Under the pieces are notes generated by a model. That model was not told the DNA's origin. It ran no database searches and saw only the letters and a program-made list of their open reading frames with translations. The position numbers and the translations under genes were made by a program. Below are positions 40,193-45,792 of a stretch of 45,792 nt of DNA, in pieces (position 1 is the stretch's first letter; each line of letters begins with the position of its first letter). Source of the stretch: an uncultured Subdoligranulum sp. (GTDB taxonomy: Bacteria > Bacillota > Clostridia > Oscillospirales > Ruminococcaceae). The stretch covers positions 1 to 45,792 of the forward strand of contig CALZZE010000021.1 of NCBI GenBank assembly GCA_945830575.1, in the 5' to 3' direction.

Positions 40193-41557
40193 TTACTCCT
40201 TCACAATGTCCCGCAGGTCGGTCAGATCGGTTTTGGTGGTGACGATGATCACATCGTCACCCACCTGCAAAACGTCCTTGCCGGAGGGAATCACGGTATC
40301 GCCGTTAGGATGCACGATGCCCGCGATCAGCAGGCCGTCCCGCAGCTGGATGTCTTTGAGGGTGCGCCCCACATAGGGGAAGCTGGCCGTCACACCGAAT
40401 TCCAGCGCCTCCACCCGGCCGTCCACGATGCGGTGCAGCGTTTTGATGTTGGAGCCGAGGCTGTTCTGCATGGCGCGCACGTATTGCAGAATGGCCTCGG
40501 TGGTGACGGTGCCGGTGGCCACCACGCTGTCCACCATGCCCTTGGATTCCACCAGCTGGGCAAAATTGGGGCGGTTGATTTTAGCCACCACCTTGCAGTC
40601 ATCAAACTGGGAGGCGTACATGGACAAAATGATGTTGGTCTCGTCAAGGCCGGTGAGCGCCACGAAGGCGTCCATCTGCGCAATGCCCTCTTCGTCCAGC
40701 AGGTCGCTGTCCGAGGCGTCCCCGTGGATGATGAGCGCACCGGGCAGCCGCTCGCTCATTTCCTGACAGCGGGCAAGGTTGTTGTCCAGAATGGTGACAC
40801 GGGTGTTGGTTTCCGCCAGCTCGTTGGCAAGATAATAGGCAATGCGGCTGGCGCCCACCACCATCACGCTGCCTGCGCGGGACTTGAACAGTCCCAGCTT
40901 GCGGAAAAACTGCTCCAGTTCGCCGGGCGTGGCGGTAATGTAGATTTTGTCCCCCTGCCGGATGACAAAGTTGCCCGAGGGGATGAAAAGCTCCTTGCCG
41001 CGGGCCACGGCGCACACCAGCACCTTGACGCGCAAACTGGCATACAAGTCCGCCAGCGCCAGACCGCGCAGCGGGTTTTTCTCGCCCACGCGGTACTCGG
41101 CCAGCTCGATGCGCTGCTTGGAGAACTGCTCCAGCTTGATGGCATTGGGGAACCGCAGGATGCGGGCGATCTCCCTTGCGGTGGCTTTTTCCGGGTTAAC
41201 CACCATGGAAAGGCCCAGCTCCGCCCGCATAAAGCGCAGCTGTTTTTCGTATTCCGGGTTGCGGATGCGGGCAATGGTGTGCCGGGTGCCGATCTTTTTG
41301 GCCACAAGGCAGGCCAGAATGTTGATCTCGTCGCTGGACGTGGCCGCAATGAGAAGGTCTGCGCCGTTTTCAAACGCCTGCGCCTGCACATCGTAGCAGC
41401 CGCCGTTGCCCGCAACGCCGCGCACATCATAAATGTTGATGATGGTGTCCACGACCTCCTGATGGGGGTCGATCACGACAATATCGTGCCCGTCCCCCGC
41501 CAGTTGCCGGGTGAGCGCCTTGCCCACCTTGCCCAGACCTACGATGACGATTTTCAT
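40193..41557 (-). CDS. trkA: Trk system regulatory subunit TrkA
   Basis: A 454-residue peripheral protein with two repeats of the RCK_N/RCK_C layout. The first NAD-binding motif is IVGLGKVGKALTRQLAG; the second is VVGASRIAYYLANELAE. RCK_C domains follow each (about 145-220 and 375-454). It gates TrkH in response to nucleotide. I use ATG 41557. Confidence 0.94.
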   Translation of the reverse strand: MKIVIVGLGKVGKALTRQLAGDGHDIVVIDPHQEVVDTIINIYDVRGVAGNGGCYDVQAQAFENGADLLIAATSSDEINILACLVAKKIGTRHTIARIRNPEYEKQLRFMRAELGLSMVVNPEKATAREIARILRFPNAIKLEQFSKQRIELAEYRVGEKNPLRGLALADLYASLRVKVLVCAVARGKELFIPSGNFVIRQGDKIYITATPGELEQFFRKLGLFKSRAGSVMVVGASRIAYYLANELAETNTRVTILDNNLARCQEMSERLPGALIIHGDASDSDLLDEEGIAQMDAFVALTGLDETNIILSMYASQFDDCKVVAKINRPNFAQLVESKGMVDSVVATGTVTTEAILQYVRAMQNSLGSNIKTLHRIVDGRVEALEFGVTASFPYVGRTLKDIQLRDGLLIAGIVHPNGDTVIPSGKDVLQVGDDVIIVTTKTDLTDLRDIVKE

Positions 41558-41615
41558 GCTCGTGCTTTCCTTATCCTGCCGCATACGCGGCAATCGTTAA
41601 GATAGTATTAAGGTC

Positions 41616-41643
41616 ATTATACCATTCCGGCGTAAAAATGCAA
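41616..41643 (-). promoter_or_regulatory. Promoter of trkA-trkH
   Basis: On the minus strand TTGCAT (41643-41638), a 16-bp spacer and TATAAT (41621-41616). Confidence 0.75.
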
Positions 41644-41704
41644 CCGCAAAATCCGCATTTGCACAGCATTTTCGCCCAAGGCAGGAAAAATGCCAAAAAA
41701 ACTC

Positions 41705-41734
41705 TTGACTTTCCCTGCCGGGATGTGCTAAAAT
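41705..41734 (+). promoter_or_regulatory. Promoter of tRNA-Leu
   Basis: TTGACT, an 18-bp spacer, TAAAAT at 41729-41734, about 25 bases before the tRNA. Confidence 0.75.
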
Positions 41735-41759
41735 ATCCCTTGCAGTCAGGTACTGTTAT

Positions 41760-41843
41760 GCGGAAGTGCTGGAATCGGCAGACAGGCACGTTTGAGGTGC
41801 GTGTGTCCATGACGTGTGGGTTCAAGTCCCATCTTCCGCACCA
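41760..41843 (+). tRNA. tRNA-Leu(GAG)
   Basis: Complete class II tRNA. Acceptor GCGGAAG pairs with CTTCCGC, and A plus encoded CCA follow. Anticodon stem CACGT/GCGTG closes the loop TTGAGGT, anticodon GAG. A long variable arm and T-loop TTCAAGT complete it. The second phage-derived element begins directly after it, so its 3' end is the probable attachment site. Confidence 0.92.
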
Positions 41844-41846
41844 ACA

Positions 41847-41888
41847 AAAAGAGCGTTGAAACGTAAGGTTTCAGCGCTCTTTTGTTTT
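41847..41888 (+). terminator. Terminator after tRNA-Leu
   Basis: AAAAGAGCG-t-TGAAAC pairs with GTTTCA-g-CGCTCTTTT, followed by GTTTT. Nearly symmetric, so it may also end the sigma-like gene on the minus strand. Confidence 0.8.
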
Positions 41889-41903
41889 GCTGTACCGCAC
41901 TTT

Positions 41904-42737
41904 TTACCGCATATCGTACAGATATGCGCCGTGACTGTCCATGAATTCCACTGTGCGTTCCTCAACGCTTCCGGACGCTGACCAGGAAGAAAAGCCGGTG
42001 CCCCTGTATGCGTGGTGCTGTACAACTTCATCATGGAAGTGGCACAATTTCGGGTTTCGGTTCAGCTTGCGCAGTGCAGCGTGTTCAATCTGTGCAGCGC
42101 GGGACGCGGACACATCATGCGCGGCCCCTATTTCCCTAAAGCGTTGCTGCTGGTAATACCGGCGGCGCAGTATGTCGGCTTCCCGGTCTGTCAGCTTCGC
42201 AAGGGCTTCTTCCATGGCGCTGTGCAGCTGCTCCCGGAATACTTCATCTTCTACCGCGTCCAGCTCGGCCGCTGCTGCCGGGTCTTCCTGTAGGTAGCCC
42301 AGTGGAGCGCTGCCGCCGTCCTCATCGTCCAGGGGCACGTCCAGGCTGGTGCAGTGGTTCAGCGGGTCGGCGCTGGTGGTGTGCAGTTTGCCGTCCTCGC
42401 CGGTCACGTTGCGGGCGTGGCCGTTGGTAAGGGTGCGCCGGATCTGGCGCTGCATGGCGGCAGTCAGCCAGGTTGTAAAGGCTCCCTGTGCGGGGTCGTA
42501 GGTCTGGGCGGCGTGCTGGACAGCAAAAAAGCCTTCTTGCTCAAAATCGTCCACGGTCAGGCCGTGGGCATCTGCCTTGGCTTTGTGTGCTGGGTACCAC
42601 TTCCAGAACATAGAGCGCAGCAAGCCCTTGTTCAGCTCCCACAGCTGGCCAAGGGCGTAGCTGTTGCCGGTGGCGGCCAGGGCAGCAAGTGCAGCGTTTG
42701 TTGCCTGCTGGTCGCTGGTTTTGGTTGCCGTCTCCAT
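41904..42737 (-). CDS. Sigma-70-like factor of the second element
   Basis: A 277-residue protein starting METATKTSDQQATNAALAAL. Region 2-like text: ALGQLWELNKGLLRSMFWKW; VDDFEQEGFFAVQHAAQTYD; FTTWLTAAMQRQIRRTLTNG. Region 4-like text: LTDREADILRRRYYQQQRFR; EIGAAHDVSASRAAQIEHAA. ATG 42737 is chosen for GGGGGG before it. Its end SVEERTVEFMDSHGAYL is shared with the first prophage's sigma-like protein. It is placed last, next to the tRNA. Confidence 0.8.
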   Translation of the reverse strand: METATKTSDQQATNAALAALAATGNSYALGQLWELNKGLLRSMFWKWYPAHKAKADAHGLTVDDFEQEGFFAVQHAAQTYDPAQGAFTTWLTAAMQRQIRRTLTNGHARNVTGEDGKLHTTSADPLNHCTSLDVPLDDEDGGSAPLGYLQEDPAAAAELDAVEDEVFREQLHSAMEEALAKLTDREADILRRRYYQQQRFREIGAAHDVSASRAAQIEHAALRKLNRNPKLCHFHDEVVQHHAYRGTGFSSWSASGSVEERTVEFMDSHGAYLYDMR

Positions 42738-42755
42738 AGAATCCCCCCTATAAAC

Positions 42756-42790
42756 AAGAAAAGCGTGCAGGCTGTAAACCCGCGCGCTTT
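42756..42790 (-). terminator. Terminator between capsid and sigma-like genes
   Basis: AAAGCG and CGCTTT with inner GC/GG pairs form the stem; the minus strand continues with TCTTGTTT. It separates the two genes. Confidence 0.55.
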
Positions 42791-42861
42791 TTGTGCATTT
42801 TGCTATTGAATCGGGCACGGCCCGGCGTGGATCAGGCCACGCAAACAGGCACTTTGCACAA

Positions 42862-43710
42862 TCAGGTGGTAGCCTGGTAATAAATGCCGGTCTTTTTGTT
42901 GTCCAGCACAAACGCGTCATAGCAGACGCGGCCGGTCACGATCGTACCGCTGGACAGCGGAGTGTCGTTGTGAATGCCGAAATCTTCCAGCTTGACCGGG
43001 GCCACGGTGGCGGACGGGTGTGCCAGCATAAAGCCAAACTTGGCAGGAAGGCGCACAGCGGGCACCTTGACCACAGAAGCGCCGTCCAGCATGGCCACAA
43101 CGCCACGGGCGCGCATATCTGCGCCAATCTCAGTGTGGTCAAATTCAACGGCCTGTTTCAACAGCGCATAGGTGGCCGGGGTGACGATCAGTACGCGGTC
43201 TGTCTCGGGCACTTCCGCATCGTCCAGCGCCTGGGAAGCTGCCAGCACTGCCGCGTAAATGTTCGACTTGGTCAGCGCAGCGGCGGCGGGCTTGGTGCCT
43301 GCGCCGTCGGTCATGACCTTATACACGTTTGTGTCAACTTCCGGTACGACCACCTCGCGCAGTTCACGGGCCAGGGCGGTGCCTGCTTCAAGCTGGCCTT
43401 GGGTCTCGTCCGCGTCCAAGCGATCCACGTTGAAGATGAAAGAGCGGTCATGCTTCAGCAGCAGCTCCTCGGTGGTAGCAGACAGGTCAAGCAGCTGACC
43501 ATAGCGGGAAAGCGATTCGCTACTATCCTCCGGGGCTGCACTGCGGTTGCGGGCGTAGTCGTTCATTGGCGTGGTGCTGATCTTGTACAGCTTGATAGCG
43601 TGCGCGCCCGTCCAATCGTAATCGGTGTTTGTCAGCAGAAAGGTCTTGCTTTCGGCTTTAAAAAGTTCGTCAGTTTGGGGTGCAAATTTAGTGGTAAGTT
43701 CAACAGACAT
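42862..43710 (-). CDS. Major capsid protein of the second element
   Basis: A 282-residue protein. HK97-type coat protein text is present: KLYKISTTPMNDYARNRS, HDRSFIFNVDRLDADETQ, ETDRVLIVTPATYALLKQAV, VPAVRLPAKFGFMLAHPSAT. GAGGTTATAT precedes ATG 43710. It follows the scaffold directly, as usual. No head protease gene is near. It shares type but little sequence with the capsid protein at 7584-8459. Confidence 0.85.
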   Translation of the reverse strand: MSVELTTKFAPQTDELFKAESKTFLLTNTDYDWTGAHAIKLYKISTTPMNDYARNRSAAPEDSSESLSRYGQLLDLSATTEELLLKHDRSFIFNVDRLDADETQGQLEAGTALARELREVVVPEVDTNVYKVMTDGAGTKPAAAALTKSNIYAAVLAASQALDDAEVPETDRVLIVTPATYALLKQAVEFDHTEIGADMRARGVVAMLDGASVVKVPAVRLPAKFGFMLAHPSATVAPVKLEDFGIHNDTPLSSGTIVTGRVCYDAFVLDNKKTGIYYQATT

Positions 43711-43724
43711 ATATATAACCTCGT

Positions 43725-44678
43725 TTAGTAACTACGGAAAATTTGTGGTTTTTTGGGTGTATGCTTATTACCACGACTAAACGCGTGGGCCAGATCCGGC
43801 GCATAAAGCTGCGAAGTCGGAATATTTCCAAAAGCGCCATCGGTTCCACCGTCCCGTACATTAGGGTATGCAGGCGCGGAAAATTTCAAGATCGCCTGCG
43901 CCTGGGCTGTGCAGGCTTCTTCGGTCTCGCCGGTCAGCAGAGCCGCCGGTACGCCAGTAGCAGCCGAAACGCGCTGTTTCATCTCGCGGCGGTCGTTGTC
44001 GGCTTTCATGGCATCAAGCTGCTGCTGCAATGCAGCGGCGCGGCTGTCTGCTTCATCGGCGCGGCCTGCCTTGCCTTTCAGATCGTCATAATCAGCATAC
44101 TTTGCGCGCTCACGGTTCAGGCGGTCGGCCACGATAGCGTTGACCTCGTCCTGGGTGAACGTGCGGGGTTCCTGCTGTGCGGCAGCAGTGCCGTTAGTTT
44201 CCTGGTTTACAGTTTCGTTCATGGGGATTCCTTTCTCGGTTGACTTACTAACGGAAAACCAACGCTTTACAAGTGCGCGGTCCTTTTCTTTATCTGGTCT
44301 GGTAGGGTCATTGCAAATTCGTTTGATGCACTCTGCTTCTGGCGTATCCATATAGTGCATAGATCCGTGAAGCCGCCGGGATAGATTCTCGACCTGTTGC
44401 TTGTCCGAAGTAGCAGTGATGACAAAAGCCCGTTTTCCTGCCTTGCCAGATTCAATAGATTTGTATATGGTTTCCCTTACAGCCAACGCTGTGTTCATAA
44501 CATTTGAATAGTCCGGGTGTGTGCTTTTGTTGCCAGTTAATGCGGCCACGATTGCGTCCATATCAAGGATTAAATCGCCTGGCTGCATGTGTTTCTGTAC
44601 AAAAGTGGTTTTGCCTGAACCAGGCGGTCCGCAAATAATATGAACCTCCGTAGAAAGTGCGCTTTTATCCTCTCCCAT
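43725..44678 (-). CDS. P-loop kinase-like domain fused to scaffolding protein
   Basis: A 317-residue protein of two parts. Residues 1-150 are an AAA_33/zeta-like P-loop kinase domain: IICGPPGSGKTTFVQKHM (Walker A), ILDMDAIVAAL (acidic motif), RAFVITATSD, and an Arg-rich lid. Residues 153-317 are a phage scaffold (FTQDEVNAIVADRLNRERAK, then a coiled coil). The inner Met153 (ATG 44222) has its own GAAAGGA ribosome site, so a free 165-residue scaffold is probably also made. ATG 44678 follows AAAGGA. Confidence 0.8.
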   Translation of the reverse strand: MGEDKSALSTEVHIICGPPGSGKTTFVQKHMQPGDLILDMDAIVAALTGNKSTHPDYSNVMNTALAVRETIYKSIESGKAGKRAFVITATSDKQQVENLSRRLHGSMHYMDTPEAECIKRICNDPTRPDKEKDRALVKRWFSVSKSTEKGIPMNETVNQETNGTAAAQQEPRTFTQDEVNAIVADRLNRERAKYADYDDLKGKAGRADEADSRAAALQQQLDAMKADNDRREMKQRVSAATGVPAALLTGETEEACTAQAQAILKFSAPAYPNVRDGGTDGAFGNIPTSQLYAPDLAHAFSRGNKHTPKKPQIFRSY

Positions 44679-44689
44679 GTAGTGTTATC

Positions 44690-45017
44690 CTTTCCCGGCT
44701 TTACCGCTGCCGTAGCGTAATCTATGTAAAAAGCAGTCTTTGCCGCTTTCTACCCTCTGTTTAAATACTCCCTGTGTGTAAATCGGCGCTGGACGGCGCA
44801 GAGCTCGCCTGCCCTGGCCCCGGGGGACTCCCCCCCCAGTGGTGCAGATACCGCCAAAAACGGCCGCTTTTTGCATAAAAACAAGACATTTTGTGGGCAT
44901 AAAGGCACATAAACACAGGGAAAGATTAAAGCCCAAAGAACGCCCGAAACCGTAAGGAGGAAGTAAGCGCCGCCCGAAGCGCTTATTTTGTTAGAGGTTA
45001 AGGAGAATTTAACCGCA
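44690..45017. other. Gene-free stretch with short hairpins
   Basis: No gene with a credible start or composition is seen. AAGCGC/GCGCTT (near 44968-44988) and GGTTAA/TTAACC (near 44997-45014) form short hairpins, and a GGGGGGG run lies at about 44832-44838. In a normal phage the terminase and portal genes would lie between the early region and the scaffold, so this may mark a deletion junction. Confidence 0.5.
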
Positions 45018-45064
45018 CAAAAAAACAGGCGCAAGAAAAGGCTTTAACCTTTCCCTGCGCCTGT
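45018..45064 (-). terminator. Strong terminator
   Basis: On the minus strand ACAGGCGCA (45064-45056) pairs with TGCGCCTGT (45033-45025), an inner GGAAAGG/CCTTTTC stem continues it, and seven T follow. Confidence 0.85.
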
Positions 45065-45094
45065 GTGGCTTACCTTGCGGCGGTACTCTGTAAC
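45018..45094 (-). ncRNA. Possible small RNA of about 75 nt
   Basis: A promoter (45101-45129) and the terminator at 45018-45064 enclose a short transcript. Only a 10-codon reading frame fits inside. It could be a small RNA or leader. Confidence 0.4.
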
Positions 45095-45098
45095 ATAC

Positions 45099-45269
45099 TC
45101 ATTTTACCACAGATTTCACTTTATTGCAAGTGGAAAAATACCAGATTTGCACCCCGCCGGGTGCTGTGCCAACGTGCTCCCGTCCGCCTGCTGTGGTTTG
45201 AAGCAGCTTCTGCCGGGCGCAATCAAACAGCGACCTTTCGGCTTGCGTATAGGTTATCTTGATTTTCAA
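45099..45269 (-). CDS. 56-residue unknown protein
   Basis: Starts MKIKITYTQAERSLFDCARQ, from TTG 45269 with GAGGGGG ahead. The helical N-terminus is followed by a short beta end. Six bases after the previous gene. Not recognised. Confidence 0.55.
   Translation of the reverse strand: MKIKITYTQAERSLFDCARQKLLQTTAGGREHVGTAPGGVQIWYFSTCNKVKSVVK
45101..45129 (-). promoter_or_regulatory. Promoter within the 56-residue gene
   Basis: On the minus strand TTGCAA (45129-45124), a 17-bp spacer, and TAAAAT (45106-45101). Confidence 0.65.
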
Positions 45270-45274
45270 TGAAA

Positions 45275-45412
45275 CTACCCCCTCTTCAGCGCGGCGGCCT
45301 GCATGGCCACCTGTTTGTAGCTCATGCCCGGCGGTATAAGAACGACAACCTCCATAGAGTGCACAGCCTGGAGTATGGCTGCAGCGTAACAGGTGCGCTC
45401 AATCTCATTCAT
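45275..45412 (-). CDS. 45-residue unknown protein
   Basis: Starts MNEIERTCYAAAILQAVHSM and overlaps the previous stop. Helical. It replaces the C-terminal half that the corresponding gene has in the first prophage. Not recognised. Confidence 0.5.
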   Translation of the reverse strand: MNEIERTCYAAAILQAVHSMEVVVLIPPGMSYKQVAMQAAALKRG

Positions 45413-45605
45413 GTGCGACACCGCCTTTCCGCCGGGCACGTTCCTGACGGATGCCGCGAATCTCGCCGTATGAGATGCACAGATACAGGGCACTAAAGAA
45501 ACCTCCGTGCTTTTCATAAGATTCCTCCACATGGCCGACAAACTCCTGCGCCTCGGCATCATGGAAGCACAGCGGTCTTTTCGATGCGATTTCAAAAATG
45601 TTCAT
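45405..45605 (-). CDS. Short GIRQERA-motif protein
   Basis: A 66-residue protein, identical in its first part to the protein at 19761-20183 (MNIFEIASKRPLCFHDAEAQ onward to GEIRGIRQERARRK). It then ends in GGVAHE and stops. The match is part of the 216-bp exact repeat. The divergence point is within the Arg-rich motif, as if modules had been swapped there. Confidence 0.65.
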   Translation of the reverse strand: MNIFEIASKRPLCFHDAEAQEFVGHVEESYEKHGGFFSALYLCISYGEIRGIRQERARRKGGVAHE

Positions 45606-45657
45606 TTTCAATTCGTCCTTTCCGGCTGGCACGTTCCTGACGGATGCCGTAAATGCG
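45442..45657. repeat. 216-bp exact repeat shared with first prophage, copy 2
   Basis: Identical to 20020-20235 in the same orientation, without gaps. Confidence 0.9.
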
Positions 45658-45703
45658 TCCCGCGTTGTAGCAGTCGAACATCATGCAGCTGTGCGTGGTT
45701 CAT
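45592..45703 (-). pseudogene. Shortened, frameshifted copy of the 20170-20415 gene
   Basis: It begins with the same MNHAQ codons and ends with the same AGRIYGIRQERASRKGRI codons, but 134 bases in between are missing, which breaks the frame. The C-terminal part could still be made from an internal ATG at 45684. Confidence 0.6.
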
Positions 45704-45792
45704 TGTCCTGCACCTCCCAGCTGATCCAGAGCGGCGGCGAGCTGTGCTTGCAGGCGCTCGTGCTCCACTTCCCGGCGGGTGTCCTCATACAG
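45700..45792 (-). CDS. C-terminal end of a coiled-coil protein, cut by window
   Basis: The last 30 residues are visible (EDTRREVEHERLQAQLAAAL), a charged helix ending in GGAGQ like the membrane protein at 20412-20699, and it overlaps the next start as ATGA. The 5' part is outside the window. Confidence 0.5.
   Translation of the reverse strand: MYEDTRREVEHERLQAQLAAALDQLGGAGQ

Larger units (their letters stand above)
41844..45792. mobile_element. Second phage-derived element, cut by window end
   Basis: It lies next to tRNA-Leu. On the minus strand it shows small early genes, a kinase-scaffold fusion, a capsid protein and a sigma-like factor. No terminase, portal, connector, tail, lysis or integrase gene is in view, although the order of those genes in the first prophage would place most of them here. 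It may be a degraded prophage or a capsid-carrying satellite. The left limit is set at the tRNA end; the right end is outside the window. Confidence 0.75.

Noticed and set aside
44750-45034. 94-codon minus-strand frame in the gap before the fused scaffold gene
   Set aside because: Low-complexity text, runs over hairpins and a G-run, and no ribosome site.

Overview
The window reads as a stretch of chromosome from a fairly GC-rich, Gram-positive gut Clostridia-type bacterium. I suggest an Oscillospiraceae-like host from the clostridial style of the prophage, the SpoVB-type flippase, strong AGGAGG ribosome binding sites and TrkAH/GltBD/DUF362 genes. The family assignment is inference. It holds two integrated elements separated by about 16.7 kb of ordinary host genes.

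Region 1 (30-25057) is an apparently complete tailed prophage in the 3' end of a tRNA-Ala(CGC) gene, bounded by an exact 25-bp direct repeat. On the minus strand, read from right to left, come a Cro-like regulator, small early genes, a replication module (CHC2 zinc finger plus DUF927 helicase-like protein) next to an iteron-like AT-rich region, an ArpU-like regulator, a tRNA-Thr(UGU)-like gene, a sigma-like factor, terminase, portal, a MuF-type minor capsid protein with a C-terminal HExxH domain, scaffold, capsid, head-tail and tail genes, tape measure, endolysin and holin. On the plus strand lie a CI-like repressor, an ImmA/IrrE peptidase, a small unknown gene, about 1 kb of hairpin-rich non-coding DNA, and a tyrosine integrase. 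The divergent promoters between repressor and Cro have -35/-10 boxes with operator palindromes inside them. Paired TGAACCCA sites with identical 12-bp spacing lie near both ends and look like integrase arm sites.

Region 2 (25060-41843) is host sequence: SpoVB-like flippase, Mrp ATPase, an MscL channel with an unusual repetitive N-terminal extension, glutamate synthase gltB-gltD behind a leader with an early terminator hairpin, an HTH/zinc-ribbon regulator, a DUF362 protein with a GH13 amylase and a membrane protein, a polysaccharide deacetylase, the TrkH/TrkA potassium system, and tRNA-Leu(GAG).

Region 3 (from about 41890 to the window end) is a second phage-derived element beside tRNA-Leu, running off the right edge. 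It has a sigma-like factor, a capsid protein and a scaffold fused to a P-loop kinase-like domain, but no terminase, portal or tail genes in view. Its small early genes share an exact 216-bp block with the first prophage.

The strongest candidate for something undescribed is the non-coding region at about 22770-23640. It contains two copies of a multi-hairpin module in which stem bases change in compensating pairs while loops are kept, which points to a large structured RNA made by the prophage. Second is the MuF capsid protein with a zincin-like tail and an overlapping zinc-ribbon gene.
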